Both the position numbers and the translations under genes were made by a program. From Hetaerina americana (Eukaryota; Arthropoda; Insecta; Odonata; Calopterygidae): DNA of 64,000 bases. The notes under the pieces are model-generated. The model searched no databases. It was not told the origin of the DNA and saw only the letters and a list, made by a program, of their open reading frames with translations. Location of the stretch: assembly GCA_022747635.1 (NCBI GenBank), contig JAKTNV010000003.1, positions 30,050,551-30,114,550 of the forward strand. The letters are read 5' to 3'. Position 1 is the stretch's first letter. Each line of letters starts with the position of its first letter. Shown in pieces: positions 47,475 to 61,786 of the stretch.

Positions 47475-47680
47475 GATCAAATAAACGTCAAAATAAAAAT
47501 GTGTAATTCCACATATGAAATATTCTTTAATACAACCTAAGTTTCAACACAGTTAAACTGATGTTGGAAAAAAGGTTTTTTAAAGTGGAATTACAAAGTT
47601 TTATTTTGGCATAATTCATCATGAAAAATCTACGCAAAGTTACCCCATAAAACTATTTATTATAGGAGAATGATCAAATA
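47475..47680. mobile_element. Third, decayed hairpin insertion of Penelope-like type
   Basis: AA(C/T)GATCAAATA flanks it at 47472-47483 and 47669-47680 (one mismatch in 12). Inside, TGTAATTCCACATATG (47502-47517) and GTGGAATTACAAAG (47586-47599) form the outer part of two inverted arms, with AACCTAAGTTTCAAC (47537-47551) like the GGTTTCAAC of the Penelope termini. The tail lies on the right (CAAAGTTACCCCATAAA), so the element is inverted relative to the others. Confidence 0.65.
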
Positions 47681-50600
47681 TAAATACTTTTATAACACCA
47701 TAACATTTTGGTCCTTATCTCTGGAAGAATCAGATAAACTGGAAATTATAGAGGCAGTCAAGAAATGTGGGCATCACTTGATGCAATAACTTATGAATAT
47801 CCAATTGCCGGTTCATGCACAAGAAACTTATTACAGATTTTATTTAATTTTAAATGCCCACTTGTTCAAATAGCATAAAGATATGTCATAGATAAGTCAA
47901 GATATGTCTTTAAGCCTCAATATTGCAGGGTATTCTTTGCTAACCAAGTTATCATGTTAAAAAACAATCAACGAATAAATAGATTTATGAAAATATTTAT
48001 GATTTTATGTATACCTATTTTATAATTCTAACTTAATGATTTTCGAGGAATAAGTGAGAGGAATAGTTTTTCTTTCTTAGATTCTTGTAATACTTAAAGG
48101 ATTTGAGAACTACGTTTTGAAAATGAAAAGATGTGGTACACTACCACTTATATGTTATGAGCTTGTGGGTAGATCATATGTGTACATTAGATTTGAAAAT
48201 GTGTCACGTAAGCCAAATTGTATAAATGCCAAGTAAAAAATATGAATTTTGTGCCAAAATATATGAAGGACTTGCCGTTGTTGAGCCTCAACAAAGATGA
48301 AATTTTGATATCATGGCCTAATTGAATCCTGAGTTCTAAGTATGAGAATTGGGAGTTAATCAAGGCTATCCCAACTCACTAGTACCAGTGAATGACAATT
48401 TCAACACATAACCAAATTATCCCCGAGTGCTCCATTCAGCTGTATGAGCCAAATTATAATGAAAATGAGATAATCATTAAATGCTCAATTGTATCTTAAG
48501 TAAAAGATAAGAAAACACTTCTTTGACACCCATATTGTTATTCTTGAAGGTACAACCCCCATTCCCACAACCCATACAATTCCCATTGAAAGCGGAACTG
48601 ACTAGTTTAGATTAAAAGTTGAATGAGTCAAAAGGAAGTTAAGGAAAAATTTCAGATTGCTTCAATATAGAACCATATTTTCAAATGCTACAATATCTGA
48701 AGCATCACACTAAGCTCCAATATCACCCTATCTATCTCAAATGATGTGTGCCATAGGTGGGAGTCAAATTCCCCAATGCCAGATAGACATGCGACTAGTC
48801 TGACTCGAGACTGTTTTGGCTACTAAATGTATTTAATTTTACATAATAATTATAAATAATTTTGTATCACTAACTTGGATCATCATATGTAAAACATAAC
48901 CAAATCACTGAAGTACTAATTTTTTTAAGAACATGATAAAAATCATATATTTTCTTTCAAGCTTGCTCAGAAAGCTGAATTTCAGTTTTAGACTAAATAA
49001 CTAAATCATAAATCCCTGAACGACCAACATTAAGATCTTGCTCCCAAGAAAGGCACGCTACGCATTGGAAAGATAACATTCCTCATGATCAGACTTTAAG
49101 CAGTCATTGTTTATTTTGATGACCCATTCTCGCAAAATTTGGTTTATAATTGCTTTCTGATTGGGATCTAAAAGTTGTATTCCTTTGATACAATCATCAG
49201 GATCCCAATTATATCTAACAAATTAACTAAACACCTCTTTTTAAGATTGGAATTTTCTGTATCTATGCATATAAAATGGTAAAAAAACTTTATCGAAAAA
49301 CCTACACACCAATATGATGTTCGTCAAAAAATCTTGTTTGTATGATCACACCACAAGAGATGCCAATCCACTTCTCATCAGTCAATCATATTTAATGTAC
49401 TCTTTGGTCTAAAGGGCAGAATCAGTTATTCATAATACCATTTGTTTCACTGTCAAATAAGTTGCAGTTCGCACCCACCTTGACTTTGCTCTTTGCAAAC
49501 CTTAAATTCATGGAAAACATATCGTGAATAATGTTAAGATCAATGCATATGGTCACTGGCAAACAGTGTTTGCAGACTTACCCCTGTGATTTTCATATAC
49601 TATTAATACTATTGCAGGCCGATGGTTACTGTTCAAACACCTCAATGTTGTAAAGAACATTCAATTTCCTTCCACAAGTCTTTAATTATTTCTATATTTT
49701 ATTGTGAATGGTTCCAAACCCATCTGGGCAATGATGCCAATTCCTATCATTCAACATACTGAAAATGATGGGAATGGAAATTTGATGAAAAATACCTCCT
49801 GGAAATTTATAATATGCCGCTCTCATGACAGTGTAAATGGTACCATTGAACGTTGACATTTGGGCATATGAATATAGATAACTGCGACAGTCATACAACT
49901 TTCCGATATAACTTAAATTATACTAGTCTTTTTAATTAAGGCAAACTTTTTTATACCCATCCATTGTGTCCCTACGTTACAGGATCTGTGAGAAATATAC
50001 AGAATGTTACACTATGTAACTAACTAAAAATGAAGTATTTTTTTAGAGGTTTCAAATATGATACCAAACTAGTTTTTCTATCCTAATTTACTATAATCAG
50101 TATTGAATCTACTGGATTGTTTTCATACTCCTCTTATACAGGTTCGTAGCATTACTGCAATATTCAAAGCCTCTATAAGTAAAGTGGACTTGTAAGTGAA
50201 GTGCTTGTAAGGTGTGTAGCTTTTGGCGGTAAGCCACTCTCTGGAGCCATTCTCTTAATGCGGTGTTAATTGAAAAAAATGTGGTTTCAAAATAAGATTC
50301 CACAATTTTTACTTTCAAATGTTATTTGTAATTATAATAAAAATAAATTAGGAAGAAACCCCATTATCACATTAAATGGATAAATTGGACCAAAGTGAAA
50401 AAATACTGATTGGCAAAAGCCAAAACTATTGAGATTGTGTACACCAACACCACTGGATATTTAAAATGTAGATTAGTTACCATGAACTTCCAATAGAAAA
50501 TGCAATCTGTAGGTAATTTTACTCAATAACTTTTCAAACTGAAAAGCTAGAAATATCTCCTAGTCATTCCTAAAATACATATAAAGGTATATAGCCCTGT

Positions 50601-53600
50601 TAGCTATAATGAATTAAGAGAAAAAGAAAATTGCAATTTCTTGTAAACTTAAATTACCGGCAAAAATGCATCATTATGTAATTATAACAATCTAAAAACA
50701 CTAAATATCATGTAGAAATTGTGAAAAGTCCTTCTATTCAATTTTAGGTGAGATACCCATACATGAACTCCATGATGAAAAGATCAAGCAACCTCATTCA
50801 GAGAGGATGATATGTAGCCAATGATCAAGATTTAATGAATGCACCTTGTCATTTACTATCGTTGTAATGGCAGTTTAATTTCATTTTCAAATTAAAGAAC
50901 AAAAATGGCACCAATAAAAACTGTTTAATGAATGGATTGATTCTTTTGTCTATCGAATACAACACTAAGGTTTACTATACAGACCATTTGATTGCCTGCA
51001 TATTACAATACAAATTTAAAAATAAAAGAATTTACTGCAACTTTGTACATATATAAAAAGTTCACACTTTTAATGGGCTTTTTAGGATTGCTAACAGCTG
51101 TTATTGAAATATACAAAAGACTGGACCCTCTTGAGAGTTATTATAAATGAACACAAAATAAATAAAACCCAACTTATGCCCAATTTTGATGGCATTTTGA
51201 CATCATTCATTAACAATTTAGCAACTGGATCACATTTTTTTTTACTGATTTCTAGCTGTTAGTTACCAATTTTTTCCACCTATTTGTTTACAATCGAATA
51301 TAACTATTACATGCAAGGCAACAATTGAATATTTACCAGAGATTGAAGATTATTTCATCTGTTTGTGAATTTCTCTAACATAATATTCCAAAATTAAGGT
51401 CTTGCAATTCTTATGTACCAAAACTACTCATACATATTATTGTGGTGTGGAATAATAGGCATTTATAGCACTCCTATTTCCTTATTTATAAATCACTGCT
51501 AAATGCTACTCCAATTACACATGAAATCTGTATGCATTGATTAATAGGGTTTCAAAAAACCCAAACAAACAAAATGAATTGTGTGGCTCATGCAGATCAT
51601 GAAATTCTAAATGGTGGGGGCTGGAAACTAATGTTCACCCCAAATAATGTTCTGTCCATAGGAGACAGTAACCCAAAAAACTACTTTTTGTGAGATCTCA
51701 AAACATTTTGCCTCTCTTATGCAAATCAATGAAAAAAATGGAATGACTGAACAGAAATATACAATAATGATTGTTCACTTGTAAACATAATACTTAAAGC
51801 AAATTCAACATCTAATGACAAGGAACAACGGAAACAAAATCACAGCAAATATATAGTAGTGCTTAGGACAAGGCTTTTACACAATTATGGCATAAAAATA
51901 ATAAACAGTACATTACAATATGTCCTAACATAAAAAAATTCAATTTATGCCTCAACGTACTATGTATTAACATTTTTAGATACATTTCTTATAATAACCC
52001 ATTTTCAATTACAAATTACTTCTGATGATCCTTAAAACTGGCCAAAATACCTTGCCCACTACAATATCAAATTTTTGATGGAAAATGTACAGAACTGCAA
52101 AAAATACAGGATACAATTAGGTTTGAATTTTACATCCCACAAATATCATAACAAGCTCTTAAAAATTCAAAATGTAACAAAAATGTACATTATTTCATGG
52201 CCATAAAAATGCATTAATAAAAGAGCATGTATGGAGAGATCATGTTCTTTTAAATAATTACAAGTGGTAACCTTACAGTTCCATGGACTTGTAAACAATC
52301 CTTTCCACCAACCAATTTTCAGGATACAAATTCACAAAATCCATATTGGATGGTAACTGATGTGCTATATACAAAAGGTTAAGATGAAAAAATGGTATCA
52401 CTAGTTTTTGGAAAATTAAAAGGAGCACGCAATGTTATTACTTCATTCTGAATAACCATTAAGATGCCTTCCACAAGGTTCAGTTCCGGCACGGCATGAG
52501 AATTTTCTATAGATTTGCTTACATGGCTCAATGCTTCAGCATTAAAGGCATAAGTATTGACAACAAAGTTAATATTACAGCACTGCTCAAAGATAAATAT
52601 CAATTCTTGCTTTCCTAATATGATCTAAGCATTTTTGTGAGCAATACTTACAAAAATAGGGATTTTGCAATGAGAAATTATAGCAGAACATTGAACAGAT
52701 TGGCAAGCTCTATAACCATGGTTATTAATCTATTTCCAATTACATTAGGGTGTAAAGGGCCAAATAACTAAATAATACATATTAATGAGTATTATTTTCA
52801 TGACATACCAAAAAAAATAAAGTACGTAATCTCATTAAGTATAATGATAGTAAAATGAAATAGACAACAATTAAGTTCTGAAATGCATACAGTATGTTTG
52901 AATTTTAATTTGAGGGCCTACTTCGGTGAATGGATGCCAGTATAGAGATGGAACTGGAAAAAATAAATACAGAGTTTTGGGACATGCTAAAAAACAGAAC
53001 CATTGAAATATTTAAATGGTCATGTGAGATGTTCCCTATGAATTGTTGAACACTGATTAGGCACAAATAGGCAGGTTACTAATTTTTCAGAACTACAAAT
53101 AGCAAGCCACTCAAGGGTCAGCTTTTTTGTAAATTTAATATTGAGATAATAATTTCTTTCCAAAATAAAAAATCTTGGCTTCAGTAATATACCAATTCGA
53201 CCATAAGCAAAACAAAAAAAAACTTGTATTGGTGGAATAGGCACCCTAAAACTTGAATCATAAAGAAGTACAACACCCAAGTTAAAAAATAATGAAACAA
53301 AAATATCTGCATGAATGAATTAATTATAGTCACAATTGCTAATTACCCATCCTAGGCAACAAGACATGTTAGTGGCAAAACATAATAGAGTAAGGAAATG
53401 CAAAAACCATTACATCTTATGGCTGCTTACCTAAATATTAGCCCTTAATGAGACTGATAAAAGCATGACTCATTTGTGGCAGCACTTCATGCAACCCTCT
53501 TCCTAAAATCTTAGAAAAACAAATACTGTACATTTGAAATTTCATAAAAATATTTCAGTACATTATGGAAAAATTTCTATAAAATAAAATCATGAATGAT

Positions 53601-56600
53601 TTTAAGCCTTATCTGTTAAACATTATCAGCAAACAGCTTTTTGCTAAGATTGGAAAATCCCAGCAACAAATTAAGTATTGAAATGAGACCATACGCCTAT
53701 GGGAAATATTGACTGTTTTTTATTAAAATAAATGAACAAATGCAGCTAATCCATCTTCACGAGGAAGAAAGAACAGGACCCCAAACCACTGCTAACTTGC
53801 CAGTGAGCACAATGCTTTGCACAAAATAAGGGTTCTTCTTTTTATGTCAAGTGCCAATAAATATTCAACTTCTCAGAGAGAAATTCATTCAATTAATTTG
53901 TGCGTTAAACCACAATGACCTTATTTTAGCTTTCATGAAATAATTCCAAAGTATGATTGGGAGACCTTAGAATGTATAAGAACTGTTGCACTTGACATTC
54001 TCTCCAAAACAAAAGCGAAATACTATGAAGCATGAATCAAATTTTATTCACAAACGCTTATTGCTAACCCCTTATTAGCATGTAGAAACAAAAATTTATA
54101 CCAATGCCTCTCTGTTAATGAATGCACTTGGTATGGATAAGAACCTGTGGAATTTTTTAAGTTCATTGCCCCCTTTGACAGTGAAAGACAATTTATCACG
54201 ATTTGAATGCTCAGCCTTAAGATGGAAGTTGCAAGTGGATTTTTTCTTTAAGTGAAGGGTAATGGTGTTTACAGAAATCTTATTTCCAGTTTCCAGTCGT
54301 AACACATATTTTTCTGCTTTATCTTTAGCATACCTCACCTATCCCTTTGACTTGAGTACCGTAGGTTTAATTTCTAAAGAACAAAACTAATAATAAATAC
54401 ATTTCTGAGTGTTTAACAAATCAAACTAATAATGCAACATACAGATAGCAAAACATGATTAAGATGAATTGTTTGAAATGCATTTTCACTTCACAGTAAT
54501 ATGAATGCTTCAAGAATAGATAAATCACAAAAATATAATTTTTAGATTCAGCTTAAATTGCCACATACATACTGTTACTGTGTTATCAGAAATTCATAAA
54601 ATGGATGCTTGGGTGTCAAGGAACAATATAATCCAAATGTAAGGCATAAAAATAAATTTGTGAGGGAATGCCCAAATACTTAATATATTCAAGACAGAAA
54701 AACTTAGCTCACTACCCTTTGCTTTAAACCAGTGCTTCTGATGCATGAAAAAAGAATGCTACATTCACATACCCAAAATCTCAAACCTTAAGTTACTCGT
54801 CCATATTGCATAAACAATCACTGTTCTAGAGATTACCATATGCATTTGAAATGAAACCCACAATATGATTTTGTTTTTTCTTAGCATTCTTTTCACAACC
54901 AAATGGATGAGGAGACATCCACAACCTTGAGTAGAATGGCTGAAATCTCATAAGTTTTTTCACTAACGGAAAAAATTTCCTGTGCATGCATTTTCAATTT
55001 TTCAGGGCTTGCAGCCACCTGGGCAGTGATGCAAACTTATTCAGAGAGCCACAAAAACATACCAGAGGGCTTCATTCAGCAGATGAAGTATACTTGAAAT
55101 CAATGCTAGTCATGTATTTTATCCATGTACTTTTTAACAGTTACATTATGGTAAACTGACAATAGAAAGGCATCAAAAGAGGTTTGTAACATGCTAGCCA
55201 ATAAGTAATCAAATTGGTTAAGATATCTTTTCACCTTAGATTCAGTACATTGATAACTTTAGACAGATAAATTTTGAATGATATATATATAATCCCCGAT
55301 GCCAATAATTCCATTTCACCTATTCTCAGGTATAGTATAGTAGCATTCTTTTAGTAACCACCTCAATATCTAAAAAATTATTAAGTACATTTTATCATAA
55401 ATATGCAGTTTGCCTATGACAGTTTAAAATTTCATTTTTAAAAGGTTTAAAAAAATACAATTAAGAGACTGCTGCCACACACTTCAGCACAAAAATCTCA
55501 CTGAAATTCATCTTGCCAAATATAGCCCCAAAGTATATGAAATTCTTCCATAATTTCTATCAATAATTTTGCCTGGCAACAAATGCTGTATAATCCTCAC
55601 TTTGAATAATATACGATGTCTTACACAGGAATGAAATATTTCCATCCATTGCCAGCAGTAGACTCAATATTAAAACTGTATATTTTGCATAATGTTGAAT
55701 TGAATTAATTGTACACTTTTCCCATTGAAGTCCAGTTTACCTCAATTTTGAATGCATTAAGATACTGAAAATCATAATAAAGAGTTCAAAAGATGTGTTG
55801 CATACATTTCCTTCAAATGATGTGTTTCCAATTCAACATCATCATCAGTTCATGTTTTAAATAAAAATGCATAATGGGGAAGCTGAGGCGATAAAGACCC
55901 CTGCTTATAACCACCAGCTAAAAAAAAAGTTTAAACATTTCAACTCATAAGAAATTAAGCCACAATGAAAATATGTGGTAGGTGGGGGATGGATTTTAAC
56001 CAGATACCCAGAAGTTTTGTAAACGGATGGATATCAACCAGTCCATATTAAAATCAAGTTTTAACCCAATTAACCATGACCTTAGAGGCTTGCATGGTTT
56101 TTTGATAAACACCTATGGCTCATAATACTCAATTTTTCACTAGGGCTAACCTCTTTCATATTCATAATGTATAGCAATGCCACAGGGGGTGGTGTCTCCA
56201 TTTAGACGTAGACAAAAAGTGGGAACATCATAGAACAATCACCATTTTACATCAGGCCACACCCAATTCATGACAAGATTCCATTTCGGCATTGAATGAA
56301 TTTGAACATCCAGTACAACTCAAGCTCTCAATCCAGTGTCCATCTAAAAATATCAATAGATGAAGGTAATTCAATTCAAATATTAATATATTTAAACATA
56401 ATAACTCAGCACTACAATCCTTTAGCTGGGGGCAGTTATTAGGGGTGAAATAATAAGTGGTTTTTTAACTTTTAATATTTTGATACACAATGCAAACATT
56501 TAAACCACAACAAAGAGACAAACACCCATTACAATGCATGACAGACGTATCCTCACACTCACTTTCAATGTCAATGCAGCTATAACACATAAAGAGTAGA

Positions 56601-58373
56601 TGCTGTCATAAATGCAGATATTACGGGAACATGTTTGTATATGAACATTGTACTATGTAATCTCACTACTCATTAGCTATGCACTTTTTTATGATTCTAC
56701 CAACTTAACTTATTGAATGGCTCTGAAATAATGCATATCACTGGAATCAAAAGTAAAATTATTAGAAAAGGCATAATTAAGTCTGCTCTGTCTAGTTTGC
56801 CATCTGAAATGGAAATTAGTAGTTGAGATGAATGGGATCTGCACCATATTAACTAGGAGTCAGAAAAAATTACACTTCATAACTGATCAATGGTATGCAT
56901 GATACTTTGCATTAGTGGATATTTTCAAAAGTAAATGTAGCAGGATGTCAATATTGGGAGATATATGTAACTATAGAATACAACTATTGAGCACATCCAC
57001 TAAGTGCATAAGAATTATTGTCATTTGGTTAAAATTGTCAAAATTAATGTAAAAGTTTAAACAATGATAATTTTTCTATTACCGAAATTCAGGCAACATG
57101 ACACATTTGCAATGCAATGACACCACAATAAATCTCACATCCATTCCCACTTTCTTCCTTAATGGATACTTTGTACTGGGGATCTCTTCTGCCTTGCATT
57201 AGAGGTTTTTTTCTCCTTTTCCCAACAGTACAAAACACACACAAACTGTCTCCAAATCAGCACAAAACATGCTTGAAACAGCAAAAATTTAGCCCATCAC
57301 TGCACTTGTGTAATTAGTTTGTCATAGAAACTACTCGTTGTTAACTGTCAGCCACCTCAATGCTCATGTAAACACAAGTGCATTTAAGCTTATGTGAACA
57401 CAAGCGCAATACTGTGCGCTTCGGAATGCTTGTCCCATTGATCATGGGCATGTGGCTACCATTATGTGATTTTAAGTCACCCAAATGGAAATCACAGTCT
57501 ATGAGGATAAAAACTCCTCTACGAAGATGTGGTAAGCCTAGAATGTAAAATCATTGACTCTTTCAAATGACCAGAGTGTTCAAAGGGCTGGGCTAACAGG
57601 CAGTGTGACATTTACAAACGGAGCCACCAATTAGCAGTAGTAAGAGGTGAGGTTGGTTCCTATACCTGCCTGATGATGTCCATTGCTCTTCAAGCACATC
57701 CCTCTCCTAACACCATTAAAACTCAAGAGTGATATAGACAAACTTCAAGTCAATTTATACAATTCCACAGCAATCACCTGCTAACTATATCCAGGTAACG
57801 ATTTCATCTTGACTGCTGGCACCTGAGAATACAACATACATATACCCAGATGCTTTCATGATCTAACTCACACACACTCTTGATGCCAGCTTCTATGAAA
57901 CCTCAACACACAGACCCGAGTGCTCTACTGACTTCTACTTCATGAAAATACATTCATTCATTGCACCCTCCCATTGAAATGGAAAAAAGGCAAGCTAAAT
58001 GCAAACTAAGCAAAGGGTCAAACTCTCTAGAGTTAATCAAGTATTCCTTTGAAGTGCTTCTCAAACATCATCAAAAATATAGTGGCACCTCTTTGAGAGC
58101 CATTAGCTGGCAGATGGAGCCTTTTGTGCCAGGACTAATAAACCTGTGAATGTTGTAAGAAATGAGGCCAAAGAGGCTATCAGCAGACAGCATTAGTGTC
58201 ATACCCCCATCTCACTTTAAAAGATATCCTGAAACACACAGGGGCTTCCTCCTTCAACACCATAATAGTTTCCCATCTACTAGCAATTTGGGAAACACTG
58301 CCAGGCCCTTCCCATGCGTTGATCCTGCTACTGTGGGTAAGGGTGACCCTAAAGCCATTCCTCTAGCCACCAA
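47681..58373 (-). other. AT-rich, almost repeat-free region; possible very long 3' UTR and downstream flank
   Basis: About 10.7 kb with no recognised transposon, SINE or coding frame above about 90 codons, unlike the crowded sequence before it. It lies directly downstream of the stop codon of the minus-strand gene. I infer that part of it is a long 3' UTR. The cleavage site cannot be placed because AATAAA-type signals are frequent by chance at this composition. Transcript ends would settle it. Confidence 0.4.
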
Positions 58374-58577
58374 TCACACAAAGAGTGTCTGTCCCGAGAA
58401 AACATCTGCATCCTCCTCGTCATCCTCTGCAGAGAGAAGGATTAGGGCTGAGACAAGACGAACCAGCCGACCCTCTCTACCTGCTGTGACCCAATGGACC
58501 ACAGCCACACTCTTGCCTTCCTTTCCATATAATTCTTCCCTATGACGTGCACCTCTGTGCATTTCTTGCACTGAAAC
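58374..58577 (-). CDS. Last coding exon of an unrecognised protein
   Basis: On the minus strand a 3' splice site (TTTAATTACAG at 58588-58578) precedes an open frame of 67 codons and a TGA stop at 58376-58374. It starts VSVQEMHRGARHREE, contains SVAVVHWVTAGREGRLVRLV, an acidic EDDEEDADVF stretch and ends SGQTLFV. Phase 0 entry matches the phase 0 exit of the exon ending at 62080. The C-terminal TLFV would fit a hydrophobic PDZ-binding-like tail; that is a guess. A second AG seven bases in would shift the frame to a shorter ending. Confidence 0.75.
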   Translation of the reverse strand, partial: VSVQEMHRGARHREELYGKEGKSVAVVHWVTAGREGRLVRLVSALILLSAEDDEEDADVFSGQTLFV

Positions 58578-59904
58578 CTGTAATTAAATTAACAGAGTGG
58601 TCACAAAAATGGAAAATTCTAAGGCAGATGACATTATAAATGTTACTCTTATAAGCAAAAAAAATCAAGGAGCAAACAAAATAGAGAGGCAGGGTCTGGA
58701 TTTGTATTCTCTTCTAATCTCCTGGAGGGAAGAGCCCTATATAGCCCTGTTGGTGGGCCACTTGCATTATCCACTGAAAGTGTAAAGAAACATTACTAAT
58801 AAGCCTAGCGATCCAAAGTTAGTCGTTGGATACATCTTTATTATATCCTATATTATTTCAAGTTGGCTAGTGACCTATCTGGAAGAAAATATTTGTCTTT
58901 ATGAGAAATTGGACAGCAGAAATTCAATATCTGTATAAGGAGTACACATAATTGTGCATATCCCAACCCTCAACAGTTTGCAATGTTTCAAGGTAAATAT
59001 GAAATAAGCAACATGTTTGCAAGTCACAGGGGCAGAAAATGGCTTTCACTCAAAATTGTAGATATGTTTCAATTAACCCATCAAAAAAAGCATGTTAAGT
59101 TTAAAATTATGCAATATTTTGAATTTGGTAGGATCAAAATACAAGAATTTACCTTATCTTGAACAATTCTCAGGTAGAGACAATGTTTCTGAGTCACAGA
59201 ACACATGAACTCCAAACATAGAAAACTGAAGTTGTGCATAGTTTTTTGATGAGTCTCATGATGTTGTAATGTTACCCAAAAAAGAGTGAAATAAGAAAGA
59301 GCCTTAGGCACAATTAAGTTGACCCTCATTTGGCTTGTAAATTATTAATTAATAAAAAATCAAATAAAAGTCAACATTCTCCTTTCAACTAGTTAATTAG
59401 TTTCAAAGCTGAAAAAAAATCTCCCATGAGATGACAATTGTTCATTGCATTTTCTTAGAAAATAATGCATGCTATTCTTCTTCTGATTTGAATTAAGATG
59501 GAAAACTTCACCATGAAGAAGCATTTTTCCATACAATAAAATTTACAGAAACCCTTATTTCAAGGGTGAAAACTTGGGGGATTGTAAATTAAATAAATTG
59601 TAATGCAGAAACCACAGCAAAACAATGCCCAAATATGTGAAAATAGAGCTTTAATCGATGGCCTTGTTTAAACAACATTAAAAAACAAGGGGATGACTAT
59701 AAATCAAAGGATGAGCATTCATATTTTAAGTGTTAATGCAATAAAAATTTACTTAATTAGTGGAAAAGGTATGATGATTGACTGAAAACATAATTAAACC
59801 AGAATACTGACATGTATACTATGTAAATTATTACAAAATCAATCCATACTGCTAACCTTCAGAGAGTTTTGGATGGTAGAAATAGCCCCTAAATATCACC
59901 AACA

Positions 59905-60325
59905 TATTGGAGGATAGACATAGACTGGAGGCTTTTGAAATGTGGGTTTGGAGAAGAATGCAGAAGGTGAAACGCACAGAGAAGAAAACAAACGAGGAAG
60001 TACTTGGTATGGTTGGCGAAGAGAGGGGTTTGTTGGGAGAAATCCTAAGGAGGCAGGAAAAGTGGATGAAGGGGGTATTGACCGGCAGCGGGATGTTGAA
60101 GACTGTAATTGAGGGGAGAATGTTAGGCCAACGAGGAAAGGGAAGGAACAGGATTGGGATGTTGGACGGGATGAAGGGAGGAAGAAACTACTCAAAGCTG
60201 AAGAGGGACCTGATATAGAGTAGGATGTTGTGTTTTGCTAGATGTCACAAATTATTTAATTAGTAATTATGTCCATCCAAAAACCTTCCTTAACCGGTAG
60301 ATTACCTAATAATAATAACAATAAT
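59905..60325 (+). mobile_element. RTE-like LINE 3' fragment, copy 3, in an intron
   Basis: It reads EDRHRLEAFEMWVWRRMQKV (59907), EVLGMVGEERGLLGEILRRQ (about 59996) and GRNRIGMLDGMKGGRNY (about 60144), then CTTAACCGGTAGATTACC (60291-60308) and an AAT-rich tail. Its 103-codon frame (59907-60218) is uninterrupted, which makes it the least damaged of the 3' copies. It is antisense to the host gene. Confidence 0.85.
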
Positions 60326-60486
60326 TGGGTGAAAGTTATGAATTTCTGTCTCAATTGGTTTCACATTTGATCCCACATTTATATTAATGCATTCCTGTTC
60401 TTTCTTCTATCGGAGGCCTATGTGAACAAAACAGACTGAATAATGAGATAAATATGCGAATATATGAACCCTGTTTGGTGACAACT

Positions 60487-61786
60487 CAATTAGGGAGGTC
60501 ACTGAAGTACCCGGCCTGACCTAGAGATGGAGGTAGTTGTCTGAAAAATATCACTGCATTAGAAGGTATGCAATCTATAAAGCATATTTTTCAAGTTTGA
60601 AGACACCACGTTGTAGAGAATTTGTTTGGCAGTCATCAATATTGAACATTTATCGTGAATTCGTGAAAATGGAGACAATTGGTCATCGTTATGGGATACA
60701 ATAATTTTATTTGAAAGGCCTCAGCCAAACCAATATAAAAGCTGAACTGGATTCTACTCAGGGTGAGTCTGCTCCTTCATTTACAACAGTAAAATATTGG
60801 ATAGCAGAGTTTAAATGAGGCCGAATGAGCTGTCAAGACGAGCATCACATTGGTCGACCAAATGAGGTGACGACTCCGGAAATGGCAAAGAAAATCCACA
60901 AAGTGATACTGGATGATAGTTGCCTGAAAGTGCACCAGCTACCAGACATAGTAGGCATTTCAAAAAGTGCGGTACATCGCATATTAACTGAAATTTTGCA
61001 CATGAGAAAGATGTTTGCAAGATGGGTTCCACGTTTGCTTACACTCGAGCAAAACCAGTGTCATGAAGATGTTTCAATTGATTGTTTAGCAAAGTTTCAC
61101 AGCAACAAAGCAGAATTTTTGTGCAGTTTTATAACCATGGATGATACATGGGTCCATTACTTCACACCCGAGACAAAGAAACTATCAAAACAATGGATTC
61201 AAAAGGGAGAACCAGCTCCAAAGAAGGCCAAGACCGTTTCATCTGCAGGCAAGGTCATAGTGTCGGTTTTTTGGGATGTGTGAGGGATAATTTTCATTGG
61301 CTATCTTAAATAAGGAAAAACTACCAACATTGAGTATTATGCCCACTTATTGCAACGTCTGAGTGAAGAAATCAAGCAAAAGCGACCGCATTTGGCTTAG
61401 AAGAAAGTGTTGTTCCATCAAGACAATCCAGCAGCTCACAAATCCATTATTGTAATGGCCAAAATTCATGCATTTAAGTTTGAATTGCTACCTCATGCAC
61501 CCTATTCTCCAGATTTAGCCCCCTTGAATTATTTTCTGTTCACAAACTTGAAAAAAAAGGCTCGGTGGTCAAAGATTTTCTAACTGTGAAGAAGTGATGT
61601 CGGCAGTTAATGGCTATTTTCAGGAGCAAAGTAGTTCTTACTATGAAAAGGGTATAGAACTTATTGCACATTGCCGGGAAAAGTGTATAGAGCTGGCAGG
61701 AGATTATATTGAAAAATAAATGCATTTTATCCCAAAATTTTTGTGTTTTCTTTGTTGGGTTAGGTACTTTTGGGATTACCCTTGTA
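60487..61786 (+). mobile_element. Nearly full-length mariner, inactive
   Basis: The right terminus (GTTAGGTACTTTTGGGATTACCCTTGTA, positions 61759-61786) and the left end (AGGGAGGTCACTGAAGTACC, about 60492-60511) are imperfect inverted repeats. Both share AGTACC at the same place, and the total length of about 1.3 kb is normal for mariners. The transposase starts at METIGHRY (about 60669). Stops at about 60816, 61281, 61309 and 61398 and a frame change near 61555 break it. It sits in an intron, antisense to the host gene. Confidence 0.85.
60669..61722 (+). pseudogene. Mariner transposase remnant
   Basis: Order of recognisable parts: helix-turn-helix region (SQTNIKAELDSTQGESAPSF, about 60722), FKRG-like with a stop replacing the arginine at about 60816, GRPNEVTTPEM (60855), VGISKSAVHRIL (about 60951) and the first catalytic aspartate in ITMDDTWVHYFTPETK (about 61132; relatives usually have DE at this point). 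The second is in FHQDNPAAH (about 61411), and the third is in APYSPDLAPLNYFLF (about 61498). The three catalytic aspartates are all present, in the D-D-D arrangement of mariners. The gene is still broken by stops. Confidence 0.85.

Noticed and set aside
58162..58545. Forward 127-codon open frame
   Set aside because: It is the antisense shadow of the last coding exon at 58374-58577 and continues into the UTR side without a recognisable domain.
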